DNA of 64,000 bases from Trichobilharzia szidati. Its lineage: Eukaryota; Platyhelminthes; Trematoda; Strigeidida; Schistosomatidae. The DNA is taken from the NCBI GenBank assembly GCA_944472155.2, contig OX235275.1, positions 30,742,865-30,806,864 of the forward strand. Direction: 5' to 3'. The stretch's first letter is position 1. Every line of letters begins with the position of its first letter. Positions 20,092 to 31,480 of this stretch are shown piece by piece. Under the pieces are notes generated by a model, which searched no databases, was not told the DNA's origin, and worked only from the letters and a program-made list of their open reading frames with translations. Made by a program: the position numbers and the translations under genes.

Positions 20092-20331
20092 GAACCTATT
20101 GCCTGACTAACATGTATGTATGCCAAAGGAAATGAAGACGAACTGCATATATAGTGAGGAAACCATTAAGTGACATCAAGCACCAGTAGAACCCAAATGA
20201 GAAAGGATGAGTTGGTTGCAAGTCCATAGCTGACATGGAAGAGATCGTGTGAGGATGAGATGAACGATTATGAGAAATCGTAAGACTGGTGAAAGAGGAG
20301 TTCCATTTGGAAGCCAAAGGATTAATAACAG
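20092..20331 (+). mobile_element. RTE-A 3' fragment nested in CR1
   Basis: Plus-strand RTE-A C-terminal sequence (GTGAGGAAACCATTAAGTG to CCATTTGGAAGCCAAAGG). The same fragment sits at the same place in the inverted copy (40650-40930), so it was there before the duplication. Confidence 0.65.
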
Positions 20332-21310
20332 CGTGAATAATCGCCAAGATGAAGGAAGGCCTGTCACTGTTCAGCCTATTCACTCACAACTCTAACGTGT
20401 ACAGATTCCGGCCTATACATTCCATTGAGAGGTATAGCTGTCATATTTCAGTGAGATCTTTAGAATTTCAAGATCACGAAGCGATATCAGTTAGAGGGAG
20501 TTACTAAAAATCACCATGGTGTTTATTCCTGAAAATGTAAGGCTTAAAATCAGGCCTGATTATGAAACTTTATCCCGCCATGCTTTTTGAAGACAATCAT
20601 AGACAACCATTACAAATCAAGAAGTACATGGTAGGACAGGATTCACTGGCTTATAAAGAATCAGTATATACTAAACTCAGCCCTACTGATCCTGATCAAA
20701 TGTATTCGAAGTGGAATTAGAAACATTAACAATCATTTTCACCCTATACTGTTTCACAATAAATAGTAAAAGAAGACGTTCAGTTTTGCAAACTGAAGGT
20801 CTCAAGTTGTTTATGTAATGAGTTAGATGGAAACTTTCCTTAGAAATCAACAGGATAAAAGACGATTGACAAAGATTCGATGAGAAACTGATGCCGAGAG
20901 AGGCGATATTCGATTTACTCCCTATCACATTACCATCAGTGTTATCACAGGAATCTTGGGGACTGAATCAGTGGACACATCAGTCTTGTTCGTATATAGA
21001 ACTGAAGTCAACAACATGACATTTCGATGGATTCACTTTAAGGCCATCTAGGTGAGGCCACTTTTTTAACTTCCTATAAGAACAATCCAATGCAGAAATG
21101 GTCAGATCAACGGCATATTTAATGGAATTACCTTGCGAATAGTACAAAAGGTGACGCAAAAAGAAAGAAAAAAGGAATGGAGACAGTATAGCGCATCATA
21201 TGGCGCGAAGAGGTATGTTGTTTTCAACGCGAAAGTAAAACAAAAAGATATCCACCTAGAGAAACAGGACTCAGTGTTTGCTGGAAAATCAACTTGCCTG
21301 ATAAAAGTGC

Positions 21311-22485
21311 CCTAGAAATAGAGTCAAAAGCAGCAGTATAGTCTAGAGAGGAGGCTCAAATGAACTTTGAGCCTTTATCAACACTCAAAACGACATTGTG
21401 GTGGAGTACGCTAGGTACCATTTAAAGTGCATTGACTCCATTTATAAGCAGACTGGTTTGGATCACTGAAAGATTTCAAACAAGCTTTAAGTATATGCAA
21501 GAGAAGTTTCTTCGTAGTTTTCAAAAGTACAGACGTGATGGCAAGTGGCCTAAACTTTGAACCTCATCCAGAAGATGATTTCGGTATAGGCACCCATCTT
21601 TCCAGGTAACAAGTACTTAAGTAGATAACTCCTTGATATTTGAAGTGATAGGTGATGCGTTCGAATCTCAGGGAGAACACTGTCACTCACTGTGGATGCA
21701 TGTACATTCAGTTGATGAATCTCATAAAGGGTAAAACGCATATCCTTAATTCTGCTGGTAGGCACTATCAAGCAATTAATTTCGATTTGTATCTGGGTTT
21801 TTTTAAACTACACATGCTGTTGTATCACTTAGCACTTAAACAAGCAAAAGTCGAACAAAGAGTGTAGTCATATTTACCTTTACGAAAGAACATCGCAAGG
21901 GTACAGTGCGATACACTTTAGGCAGAGGAAATACAGCAAACTCTTCGCGACTGGCTCAAATCTATACTATGATTAACTGATCACTCAAACGATTACCAGT
22001 TTATCAATCAGCATGCAACTGCATTCCAGACTAAGATCATTTTAAGTAAGTTAATTGAATCACAATGACTATCCGTAGGATTCAAGAAGAAGGTTTCGTC
22101 TTATATGTGACTCATCAGTTGGAAATGTCCTCATTCACAGGGAGTAATAGTTTGCACATTGAGACTCGAACCTAAACAACGAAATCAAATAAATCAAGCT
22201 CTTCTCTTGTACAACATGAGAATTATATATTACAATGTTTCTAATTTCCTGTTGATACTGTTCTCTGAATTCACTGGACCGCAGTGTTTGTTCTGTGTGT
22301 TGATATGCCATCGTCCAGGATGACGGACTCTTATATGATGTTACTTCAATGATGGCAATTTCAAAAACTCAGGGAGAAACTAGCCATTGATTTCAGCTGA
22401 AGACTTCAAGACATAAAGGTGATTAAGAAATCAGATATAAATTCTGATTGGAAATTTATTCTAATAGTTACTAATGACTCACTAC
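21311..22485. other. Unclassified DNA
   Basis: Short frames up to 73 codons on both strands without recognisable domains. A GTTCGAATCTCAGG word near 21660 could be the B box of a decayed tRNA-headed unit, but I cannot trace the rest. Confidence 0.35.
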
Positions 22486-22489
22486 AAGA

Positions 22490-22805
22490 TGGAGTACCTG
22501 AACTTTTAGTGGGAATGTGTGACCATCAGGGTCTACGAATTAAGACATTCACCAATGACATTGGCTGTTGGTGTCAAAATACATCGCGAATCGGCAGAAG
22601 TTAGGATTTATTAGCCATTGGATTTCAACGAAATCATGGTCGAAAGGTCACTGACTTCGCACGGATTCAATCCCCAGTGTTGAAGAGTTTCAGAAAGCCT
22701 TCCGGTACTGCCTAGTGGCAGTTTCCAATGATTCTCTAACACTGAGTGAATTCAGTTTGTGTTCTGACTTAAAATCCTCGCAAAACCAACACTTGAAAGC
22801 AGAAT
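22490..22805 (+). mobile_element. Decayed S1 unit
   Basis: Order of S1 parts is kept: leader (GAATCGGCAGAAGTTAG at about 22589), tRNA head, a degenerate hammerhead region and the 3' tail ending in AAAACCAACACTTGAAAG. Core and GAAA strands of the ribozyme are lost. Confidence 0.6.
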
Positions 22806-23955
22806 TTACACAAAAAATAGACCAGCTGTTGAATGTTAGTTCTTAGACTTTAGTAAATAAATAAATTTTAACAAAATGATCATCTGATCAGGGTATTTTT
22901 TTCATGATCAATCATAAGACTGAAGGGAACACATAATAATACTGATATTATTGTTATTTCGTAGATTTTACTTTGAGCACGTGATCTTTGTGTATTTGTG
23001 TGTGTGTGTGGGTTTGAGTGTGTGACTTTCATTTCTTAATAACTATGAGTAATGAATATTATATACCTTCTTTTATCTAACTACTTAACATTCTGTAATT
23101 ATTGGAAGACACTTGCTTTATGGCAGCTAGTAGTAGGATCTAGGAGGAGGTGGATTCCATCATATTTGGGAATCGTCACCTGCAGGAACCTCCAACCCAT
23201 TGGGATTCCCACCTAGTGTCGCAGAGATCAAAGAAGTTCATCCATTGAAACTCAGCCATTTAGCTTTCAGTGTTGAATTTGTTTATCTTTGCTGGCTGGG
23301 TCGGATTGCAAACGGTTGGGTTTTCAAGGAATACGGACTTGGCTGTGTGTTGTAATGTGATTGTACATCTGCCTATTCTCTTCATACCACTGTCAATAAA
23401 TGCATCCTTGAACAGCGGTAGGGGTTATATCCTCCCTTCGCTAGTTGGGACGGTGTTAAGAACAGTCTGACCACTAGGTTGGGTGCGCCAGGTGTGGCCA
23501 GGGCTCAGGTCTAGCAAGATAGATGACCATACACACGCACACAAAAATCGCGTGCATCATTCCAAGTTAAAGCCGATAGGAAACAAGCGTGAAGTCGTTC
23601 ACCCACCCATTATGCAATGGATGTCAGTGATTATCTTTCAAAGTTGTTATGTGTTTCCCATTGAGTGGTTTATATAATGGGTTCCTACCGACATAATGAC
23701 TGTCTTCGACGATGTCTGAGGGCTTACAGAATGTTATTTGGTGGATAGTGCCTAGCAGTGAAATTCAGGACGTCCAGTTTATCCTGTTTGGGATTCGACA
23801 GCCTGATAGACCTATATCTCTACTTGAGTGATAGTATTCCCACTGAGATTCGAACGCAGCACCCATCGCTTTGAACTTCACTCAAGTAGGAGTGTGATTC
23901 ATTTATGTCTCCCATTCTTCAACAATAATATGAAGTTATTCAATGCTTCTTTATG
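22806..23955. other. Unclassified DNA with GT tract
   Basis: A TG-rich run at about 22993-23025 and tRNA-like B box words (e.g. near 23845 on the minus strand) point to old SINE remains. No gene seen. Confidence 0.35.
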
Positions 23956-23957
23956 AT

Positions 23958-24390
23958 TCAGGGTCTTAAACGAGTACTTCACGAAAAGCATTACCAACAG
24001 GCTACATATATACTTTCATCAACAGCTGCCTTCGCCGACTCAATACTGAAGATCAGACAGCCAGTTAGAAAGAATGAGCAACAACGAAATTTGCGATCCA
24101 GCCAGCTAACAAACCAAATAATATGCCGAAGGAAATGAGGATCGATGCGTCGGATATATGCTGAAGAGACCGTTGAATGACACTACGCCAGTCAGGCGAG
24201 ACTCTCGAGTGGAATCTAAATAGTGAACGACGAGCTGGGGGGCATGAGTCAGAGGTTCATGTTGGCGGAGATCATGTGCGTCAGGCAATGAAAGCTTCTG
24301 GGCAGTCGTGAAGCCAAGTGAGATAGTGAGCAGAGAACGGAGTGAGATGGAGGTGTACTGGGGTGACGACCCTTTGCTTAACAGTTGCGT
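23958..24390 (+). mobile_element. RTE-A C-terminal fragment
   Basis: Begins in the GAAAAGCATTACCAACAGGC segment that corresponds to the middle of the C-terminal domain and ends near 24385. Heavily mutated, no intact frame, no tail repeat left. Confidence 0.6.
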
Positions 24391-25025
24391 TAATGAATTT
24401 TTATCTTATAATGTCCTATAAATATAAGTGAGACTTGAATTCATTGAAAGAAAGAATATGACCTACTGACATATAGAACTCAGAAATAATTGTCAAAAAT
24501 TCGCTAACATTTTGATAAACTCTAACCTGACATCATTGACACTGACACAGACCATGACACTTGAACCTTAGAGTACTGTTAAGTGTCAATTGCTCATATG
24601 TACCTGAACGAACCGCATTATGCGGAGTCATCAGTCTTTGAGTTCATAGTGTACACATGACTGGCAGGATTCACAAAACACCGACATTGCAGAACTAGAC
24701 TTATGACACTAGCGACTGACTGACTGACTAACTGTCGAATGATCGATCAATGGAATCTCAGTAAGTCCTACAGGCTTCAGTCACATTACATCAGATCTCG
24801 TTCTTGAAATTTCTTTATAACAGAGCGATTTCAGTATTTCTGACCTTAAAACAATATGAACACTCATGTGTTAGTTCTATGAGGAATTCGAATCGACTTC
24901 CTCACAATCTGGATATTATCAGTGAATAACAACGAGTCGGATATGAATAACAGTAGTTAGTTAAAATAGATTAGACGACAATGGAAATGAATCTAGTGGA
25001 GCTATCACTGTTATTATTTATTATT
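24391..25025. other. Unclassified DNA
   Basis: A CTGACTGACTGACTAACTG run lies near 24716-24733. No gene or element recognised. Confidence 0.35.
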
Positions 25026-25027
25026 AT

Positions 25028-25915
25028 TAGTGTTTCCTTTAATTCCTACAGGAACATAGGGTTTCAGCCACACGTCTCCATTGCATTCGGTTCTCTGCTA
25101 GAGTTTTCACCTGGCTCCAAGTCTGCCCACACGCCTTCATCTCCTCTTCACATCACCTCCTCCAAGTCACCCACCCTTGCACTGACAACCAACTCGCCGC
25201 TTCCCTTTCGCCGGGTTCCAATCGAGCAGTGGCTTGTCTAGTGATGTCACTTGATGGTTTCCTCAGAGTATGGCCAATCCATCTCCATTTCTTCCTGCCT
25301 ATTTGTTTCACAATCGGTTCCTGCTGTGTTGATTCGCTCATTGCCAGAGATCTCTGTTGCTGATCTTTTCTGGCCGGCCATCCGATCTTGAGTATTGAGC
25401 GAAGACAACTGTTAATGAAGGTCTGTAGTTTGTTTGATGTGCTCTTAATGACACGCAGTGCAAGTCTCTGATCCGTATAGTAGCACTGACTGACTTCACA
25501 TTGGAGTTGAAAATCCGGATGTTATTTTTGATGCTGAGTGCAGTTGACCTGCACACAGACTTGAAAGTAATGAAAGCTTGCCTTGCTTTCCCGATCCTCA
25601 CTATGATATCCTCATCAGTTCCGTTCGCCTGTAGTTGAAACGATGCTTCCCAGGTAGGTAGGTGAAGGAGGTTGTTTCTTTCAGGTTCCTCTCATTTATG
25701 CTGATTGTTGTATGTTGTTGTTGTTGTTGCTGTCAGTGGTGTTGGCCAGGAATCTTCATCACCTCTGTTTTCTCTATGTTCACCTGAAGTCCTATCTTTG
25801 ATGCTTCTTCTGCTAGCTTGTTGCTTTCCACCTCTTGCATATCTTCCAGTTTGTGGGAAATCAGACATATATCATCATCGGCGAAGTCCAGATCCTCCCA
25901 TACTATCTGAGAGTT
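25028..25915 (-). mobile_element. RTE-A LINE fragment, reversed
   Basis: The minus strand gives the stretch from the catalytic region (ATCATCGGCGAAGTCCAGAT at about 25873, complement of the LDFADD motif) to the 3' end near 25040. RRKWRWIGHTLRKPS is readable on the minus strand at 25250-25310. A TGTTGTTGTTG run near 25712 is the poly-Q tract. Frames are interrupted. Confidence 0.75.
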
Positions 25916-26300
25916 TCAAGTTATGTGGATTACTGGTACCGATTTCTTTTAACCTATGCCAACAGTATACGAGAATAATCAGTTTGAATTGACGGATGTT
26001 TTGTCATATTGGTTGTATTTTCTGAGTTCGGTGATTCGGTGAAAGCTAAGCGCTGAAGAAGCTTCCTAGCAAGACAATGAAACGTTCGTGGCCCAGTCAA
26101 CACCAAGAAGCATTATCAGTACATTACAATTCACTTTTTAATCTTGTGAATACTGAGAGAGAGAGACGTTTCCAAGTTTTTCACCACTCCACTTGTTTTG
26201 ATTTCTAAGGTACTTAAAGGAATGGTAAAACCTCCCCCAATGTAGTCATAGACGCCTTTCATGTAACTGAAACAAAATACATTAAAGAATTGTAGCAAAA
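25916..26300 (+). mobile_element. Possible PLE terminal region with decayed hammerhead
   Basis: A hammerhead-like motif occurs at about 26046-26098, with core CTGAAGA plus A and GAAACGTT 30 bases later, as in the PLE copies at 390 and 2081. Stem II is imperfect here. No PLE coding sequence is attached in the same orientation. Confidence 0.45.
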
Positions 26301-26878
26301 ACATTGCGCCAACACATTAAATCCTTGAATGTTGTTCCATATTGATTTGTCAATTGGATATACCAAGCAGTACAAAAAACTCATTATTTACGGGATGACG
26401 ATGTTTTGAACGTAATTTATTGTTATTCGTAATCATAGCATCAGTCGTAACTACACAGCTTCGAAACTTGAGTTTCATAGTCCTCGTTCCTACCTTCCAT
26501 TTTTCGAAGAAGGAGTAGTCGGATTTTCCAGATTTCCGGATGGACAGGTGCTGAATCATTCCTACTGCGGGTGTTTGCAGTTGATTCGATAAATAGAGCC
26601 TCCATTATCGATCTGTCCCTCTACCCTATTATATTAGATTATAGAACTATCATGTTATCCCACCATCCTATTGTATGGTTGTGTGTAATTGCATGAAGTG
26701 AGTGGTATAGCTGAACTATTCTCCAGATTTCTTATCTTATTGATGTCAACTGATCGAGCCTCTGCTAGGTTTTTGTGCTCCGTCAATCTATTGACCTCGT
26801 CCCACTAATTTGGTCCATTTACTTCACCTGAAAATCATTGCAGATTATTAGATAAACTAAATCATCACGTTCAACTAC
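26300..26878 (-). mobile_element. PLE fragment, reversed, part 1
   Basis: The minus strand matches the GIY-YIG region and the downstream part of the PLE at 28358-28822. Shared words are TGTGTGTAATTGCATG, CTCCGTCAATCTATTGAC and the CAATGATTTTCAGG end, which equals the CNDC cysteine region. The match stops at 26878 and resumes at 27478, with an RTE-A between. Confidence 0.65.
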
Positions 26879-27477
26879 AGACGGAAAGGATGAAGGTGTC
26901 AAAGTCAGAATCAGAAAGGCACGCCTTCATCAACCTGAAACCAGTTTGGAAATCTTCCGCTTCACTCAGCATAAAGAACAAGATTCGCTTTTTCAACACA
27001 AATGTCAAGTCCATCCTTCTATACGGGTCAGAAACTTGCACTGCATGTCACGAGAGGATTTCCAACAGGCCACTGCAGACTTTCATCAACAGCTACCTCT
27101 AATCCATTATGGAAGATCAAATACCCAGCTAGAAAGAATTAGTAACAAGAAACTCTATAGTGGAACAAACCAACAGGCGAGAGCCGATTGCTCAACAAAT
27201 ATGTAGGAGAAATGGAGATGGATCGGTCCGGCATAAAGTGAGGAGGCCGTCGAATGACATTGCGCGCAATGCAGGCCATCACTATAGTGAAATCCAAATC
27301 GGAAGCGAGGAGTGGTGCGTCCTAGGTTGATTTGGAGGAGATCGTGTGAGGAAGAGATGAGAGATTTTGGGCAATCGTGGACCCAGATGAAGAGATCAGC
27401 ATAAAATAGAAGAAAGTGGAGATGTTTTGCTGAAGCCGTATATTCCACTCGGAACCCAAAGGAAAAATAATAATAAT
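26879..27477 (+). mobile_element. RTE-A 3' end nested in PLE
   Basis: Starts at the GATGAAGGTGTCAAAGTCAG segment (the TDEDVKSR equivalent) and runs to GGAACCCAAAGG with an AATAATAATAAT tail, the normal RTE-A 3' end. It is flanked on both sides by pieces of one reversed PLE, so it inserted into it. Confidence 0.75.
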
Positions 27478-27575
27478 ATCGTGTTTAATGGGCTCTATAG
27501 GATCCTTTAAATAACAAAACTTGTTTCTAAGTGAGTTCAGAGGGTTTGAATGTCACTTTTATTAAGTGAATTCTA
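27478..27575 (-). mobile_element. PLE fragment, reversed, part 2
   Basis: The minus strand reads through the TFKP...LKDP-like segment found at 28740-28822, directly upstream of where part 1 begins. Confidence 0.6.
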
Positions 27576-27970
27576 AAGAATTACACGTAAGAATTCAGAG
27601 ATTCCTTCTTAGTATTGAAGTGCTACTGATATGTTTAAATTCCCCAATGTTGATGTTGACATACTTCCGTGTATGTTTTTCATTCATTTCGTCCCTCTAG
27701 TTACTTGTGTATACTTCCTGATTAATTTACCAGGGTAATCATTAAGTTTCAAAGCTTCTGTTATATGTCTCACTTTTAGCCTTTTTGCCTTAACACTTAA
27801 AACACTTCACTAATCCTATTTTTACTGACAACGGGTGGGTGAAACCAGTGGGGAGACTCTCAGGATGTTGAAGGTCAACAGTTGGGGTCTATAAGTGACA
27901 TCAATGAGAATCATTTTACAGAACTACCGGATACATTCATTCTTCTTCAAAATGTTCCAAGCTGAACTAT
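27576..27970. other. Unclassified DNA
   Basis: No coding frame or repeat recognised. Confidence 0.35.
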
Positions 27971-27974
27971 GGCA

Positions 27975-28229
27975 CTTTTGCGTAAACTCACTTAGGGACA
28001 AACTTTGTAGGCTAAAGGAGCCCACTGACATAACTAGACAAAAAGTGTAACCTACAAAGTACTTCCCAATGACTTTGAGGTCAAATGCTTATATAGGTCA
28101 AACCAGTACATCGCGGATAGTTACGTACCTGGAACATAAGAATTTGGCCAATTAGCAATTGCAATGCATGCATAAACACACAATTATTGATATAAGAATA
28201 AAACTTGGGCACTAAGGTAGAGTGTAATT
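27975..28229 (+). mobile_element. PLE fragment, forward, part 1
   Basis: Translates, with breaks, to the GIY-YIG start of the local PLE: NSLRDKLCRLKEP, then AYIGQTSTSRIVTYLEHKNLA. Interrupted at 28229 by a second PLE, with the rest at 29182-29352 and 29603-29740. Confidence 0.7.
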
Positions 28230-28357
28230 CCATTATGGGTAAATTTTATTTTGATAGAGTCTCACAGTGTTATACAGTAATATTTACTGATGACGTTTCG
28301 AGCACAATTTATTGCTCATAATCATATCAAGGTAATCACACAACTTCCTAAATTCAT

Positions 28358-28822
28358 TTATATAGTTCCATTGTTTTTCACTTGATTTTCACTTGATTTG
28401 ATTGGTAGTATTATTTTCCATATTTCGGGTATTAGTGATGATTCATTCCTATTGCACGTGTTGGGTGTAGATTCGATGAACAAAGATTCAGTAATCAACC
28501 TCTCTCTCCACCTACCTAGATTACTTTTTAGAATTTTAACCCTCTCCCACCCTATTGTGTGGTTGTGTGTTAATGCATGCAGTGCAATTGCCGAGCTTTT
28601 TTCTAAATTACTTATCTTCTCTGGGTCAACCATTCTTACCTTAGCTAAATTCTTATGTTCTGACAATCTGACTACCCCTGACCTACTAGTTTGACCTATG
28701 TAGTTGACCTCACAGTCATTGCAGGGTATTTTGTAAATTATATTATTTTGTCTAATTGGGTCCACTGGGTCCTTTAACCTACAGAGCTTGTCCCTGAGTG
28801 AGTTTGTAGGTTTAAATGTCAC
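28358..28822 (-). CDS. PLE GIY-YIG endonuclease domain, 154 codons
   Basis: An uninterrupted frame encodes the C-terminal GIY-YIG endonuclease of a Penelope-like element. From the N-terminus: TFKPTNSLRDKLCRLKDP, a linker, IIYKIPCNDC with the paired cysteines, then the nuclease signature NYIGQTSRSGVVRLSEHK with the catalytic-type arginine, and ALHALTHNHTIGWERV with conserved histidines. The tail EIWKIILP resembles the W-containing end of PLE proteins. The reverse transcriptase is not present, so this is a 5'-truncated copy, but the frame is intact and the copy looks young. The start at 28822 is only the first methionine in the fragment. Confidence 0.85.
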   Translation of the reverse strand: MTFKPTNSLRDKLCRLKDPVDPIRQNNIIYKIPCNDCEVNYIGQTSRSGVVRLSEHKNLAKVRMVDPEKISNLEKSSAIALHALTHNHTIGWERVKILKSNLGRWRERLITESLFIESTPNTCNRNESSLIPEIWKIILPIKSSENQVKNNGTI

Positions 28823-29080
28823 CCTAAGCAGGAATTAGGGTGACATTTAAACACAATAGGGTGGGAGAGGGTTAAAATTCTAAAAAGTAATCTAGGTAGG
28901 TGGAGAGAGAGGTTGATTACTGAATCTTTGTTCATCGAATCTACACCCAACACGTGCAATAGGAATGAATCATCACTAATACCCGAAATATGGAAAATAA
29001 TACTACCAATCAAATCAAGTGAAAATCAAGTGAAAAACAATGGAACTATATAAATGAATTTAGGAAGTTGTGTGATTACC

Positions 29081-29124
29081 TTGATATGATTATGAGCAAT
29101 AAATTGTGCTCGAAACGTCATCAG
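29081..29124 (+). ncRNA. Degenerate hammerhead motif in PLE end
   Basis: Stem I TTGAT (29081-29085) with ATCAG (29120-29124), stem II GAGCA (29094-29098) with TGCTC (29107-29111), GAAAC at 29112-29116 and triplet GTC at 29117-29119. The core strand reads ATGATTAT instead of CUGAUGA. A mirror copy is at about 28287-28330 on the minus strand. Probably weak or inactive. Confidence 0.55.
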
Positions 29125-29181
29125 TAAATATTACTGTATAACACTGTGAGACTCTATCAAAATAAAATTTACCCATAATGG

Positions 29182-29352
29182 AAACACACAATTACACAAA
29201 CGGAGTGGGACAGAGCTCCAGTTGATCACTGTATCTACACCTAACATGTACAAGAGGACTGACACGATACCTCCATACCAAAGATATGGAAAATGCTACT
29301 AACAAAACAATCAGGGGATAAGAAATTATAGATTTATATATAGACATAGTTT
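29182..29352 (+). mobile_element. PLE fragment, forward, part 2
   Basis: Continues the older forward PLE after the inserted pair (ATCTACACCTAACATGTAC and AAGATATGGAAAATGCTACT correspond to the same region of the intact copy). Ends at the S3 insertion. Confidence 0.65.
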
Positions 29353-29615
29353 AGTGCGTCGGTGGCACTGCGGTAGAATGCTCTCCGCCAACCACAGCTT
29401 ATGTCGACCGGGGTTCGATCCCCGGCCACTAGATGCACTCCTTTACCTCGCGAAGCCAATAATAAAACTGGTAAAGAGGAGAGGTATGAGGCTAGCAACC
29501 CCATCCAATAAAAATCAACGCCTTGTGCTACCGAAACTTTATAGCTCTGGATTGACGCCTCATGCTCCACTGGGAATGTGAAGGAAAAAAAAATTTTTTT
29601 AAATAGACAAAGTTT
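29340..29615 (+). mobile_element. S3 tRNA-derived SINE with target-site duplication
   Basis: The SINE (29353-29602) has a tRNA-like head with B box GGGGTTCGATCCCC near 29408, a body that matches the copy at 19669-19899 (TGGTAAAGAGGAGAGGT in both) and the tail GTGAAGGAAAAAAAAA. Flanks ATAGACATAGTTT (29340-29352) and ATAGACAAAGTTT (29603-29615) form a 13-base duplication with one difference. Confidence 0.9.
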
Positions 29616-29740
29616 GAAAGCAGTGTTGATAGACACCTGGATACGATTATGAGTAATAAGTTGTACTAGAAACGTCATCAGTAAGTGATACCTTATCAGT
29701 ATATTGTATTATATTAATGATAAACTTTTGTGCAAGAGTT
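29603..29740 (+). mobile_element. PLE fragment, forward, part 3 (terminal region)
   Basis: The 3' terminal region of the older PLE resumes after the SINE, with a hammerhead-like GAAACGTCATCAG at 29670 preceded by GAGTA...TACTA. It matches 29075-29150 of the younger copy. Confidence 0.65.
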
Positions 29741-30185
29741 CCACGTTGACAAGTTCGTCAGTTAATCAATAAGACAGGCAGCCAATCAAAATAAAGCAAA
29801 AACTAATATCACATCAGTATGCAAACTTCTTTAGTCCAGCTGTATCTTATAAAATAAGAGGTAAATAAGTTGCGGGTGTCGTTAACTGTTAGGTGCTCAG
29901 CAGGATAGAAATCTTTCATAGTTAGTGATCTAAGAGACTTGAACATTGGACGACTGTTTTGCTCATCTGAAGCGTAACCTGATCGCCTTAGCTCAGACAG
30001 GGAAATCAGTTCAAACACACCCAAATTCTCACCATCTGGCTAGCTAGTCACATGAGCTAACCGGTGATACATAGAATCAACAAAGTCGTTTACAAATTAC
30101 ACAATTCAAGGTGTGAAGTCATCAGAGTTTCCACCTGGAAACCAAAAATATTCAGAACACAATATTTAAATGCTCTGATACCATA
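29741..30185. other. Unclassified DNA
   Basis: No gene or known repeat seen. Confidence 0.35.
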
Positions 30186-30187
30186 AA

Positions 30188-31102
30188 TAGCGGGAAACGA
30201 GAAGACAGGGATATCCTGGACCAACGTGAAGAACCTAGAAGACCTGGATTTCGCGCGTGGATGATTTATGTTTCATGTCACACAAAATCGAAGACTTACA
30301 AGCGAAAACCGACAAACTGGTCGAAGAAGCAGCCAGAGAAGACAGGACTCCAGGTGAACATAGACAACACGGAGGTTATGAAAATAACCAACCAACAACA
30401 ACAACAGCAGAAGCAACATCCAGCGCCAATCACCACCAATGGGAAGGATTTGAAAGATGTTACTTCATTCACTTATCTAGAGAGCATTGTCTCAACTACA
30501 CGAGGAACGGACGAGGATCGAGAATCGGGAAGGTGAGAAACACATTCATCAACCTGAAACCAATCTCGAAATCTTCGTCACTCAACTCAGCATCAACAAC
30601 AAAATGATTCGGATTTTCAATACAAACGTCAAGTCAGTCAGTTCTTCTATACGGATGGATCAGAAACTTGGCCAGTGTGTCACAAAGAATATTTCCAACA
30701 GCCTGTTGCAGACCTTTATCAACAACTGTCTTCGTTGGCTCTATACTCAAGATCAGATGGCCGGAAAGAACAAGAACCAACAAGAAACTATGGGAATAAA
30801 CAAAATGAGAACCAATCGCCCATCAAATATGCAGGAGAAAGTGGAGATGGATTGGACACTCGCAGAGGAAGCCACTGGGTGACATCGCGAGTCAGGCCAT
30901 AGCTCGAGTGGAACCCGAAAGGGAAGCGGCGAGTGGGACGTCCAAGGGTGACATGGAGGAGACCGTGTGAAGAAGAATTGAAACAGTATGAACTAGCATG
31001 GATGCAGGCGAAAAGTTCAGCAGAAGACAGAAGCAAGTGGAGATGTGTAGTTGAAGGCCTATGTTCCACTAGGAACCCAAGGGAACAATAATAATAATAA
31101 AT
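30188..31102 (+). mobile_element. RTE-A LINE, 5'-truncated, with 4-base insertion in FADD
   Basis: Starts at AACGAGAAGACAGGGATATC and ends with GGGAACAATAATAATAATAA. The catalytic FADD codons are split by CGTG at 30256-30259, giving a frameshift and stop right in the active site. The same insertion is in the copy at 34750-35880. Poly-Q (30390-30420), YLGS, FINLKP and the C-terminal WIG-type region follow in mixed frames. Confidence 0.8.
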
Positions 31103-31480
31103 CGCAATCAAGAAAGAGAACAAAAAAGCCCCGTGGCATATTCTTCTGATTGGCTGATATGAGTAGTCGGGGAGTCATTCACGTTAAACAAGAATTCCGC
31201 AGAATATCATTCATTACATTCAGCCGCTGATTCAATAGTAGAGCGCTTGAAAGACAAGCGGCAGCTCCAAGTCCGATTCCCAGCCGACTCACTCTTAAAA
31301 TCTCATCTAGTTTACCAGTTTGTATCAAGGCCTGTAGAAAAAGGAGAGGAGTTTATGCTCAAGGTTAACCGATACAGAAAAAATACTACCCCACCATAAC
31401 ATAAACTCTGGAAAGGGTCTGCAGTCCTATGTTACACTAAATAAAGGAAGAGATATCATGAAATGAAGATCGATGAATAT
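31103..31480 (+). mobile_element. Possible old tRNA-headed SINE
   Basis: At 31225-31290 a tRNA-like arrangement (AATAGTAGAGCGCTTGAAAG, then TCCGATTCCC) is followed by a body and CTATGTTACACTAAATAAAG. It resembles the S3 layout but differs in sequence. Weak. Confidence 0.35.

Larger units (their letters stand above)
19205..21310 (-). mobile_element. CR1 block, left copy of the inverted duplication
   Basis: Read on the minus strand this is CR1-like: RT palm flank and C-terminus at 21130-20690, then inserted foreign material (20640-20090, including an RTE-A 3' end at 20092-20331 in plus sense), then the CR1 C-terminus at 19950-19460 and the 3' end near 19205. The same order occurs inverted at 39600-42160. 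It carries an S3 SINE at 19669-19899 that the other copy lacks. All frames are broken. Confidence 0.8.
28230..29181. mobile_element. Inverted pair of PLE copies with 331-base identical arms
   Basis: The reversed copy (28230-28826) and forward copy (28834-29181) point their 3' ends outward. Arms 28230-28560 and 28851-29181 have equal length and I find no mismatch on reading. The forward copy lacks about 260-290 bases of the coding region, joined at a short AAACACA-like overlap. The pair is inserted into an older forward PLE. Confidence 0.88.

Noticed and set aside
24696..24740. CTGA-rich run as a CRISPR-like or regulatory repeat
   Set aside because: Short tetranucleotide microsatellite without spacers. 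Similar runs occur near 17355 in this repeat-rich DNA.
28398..28694. 98-codon plus-strand frame
   Set aside because: It is antisense to the PLE endonuclease frame and mirrored in 28819-29013, a shadow of the coding strand and the inverted copy.
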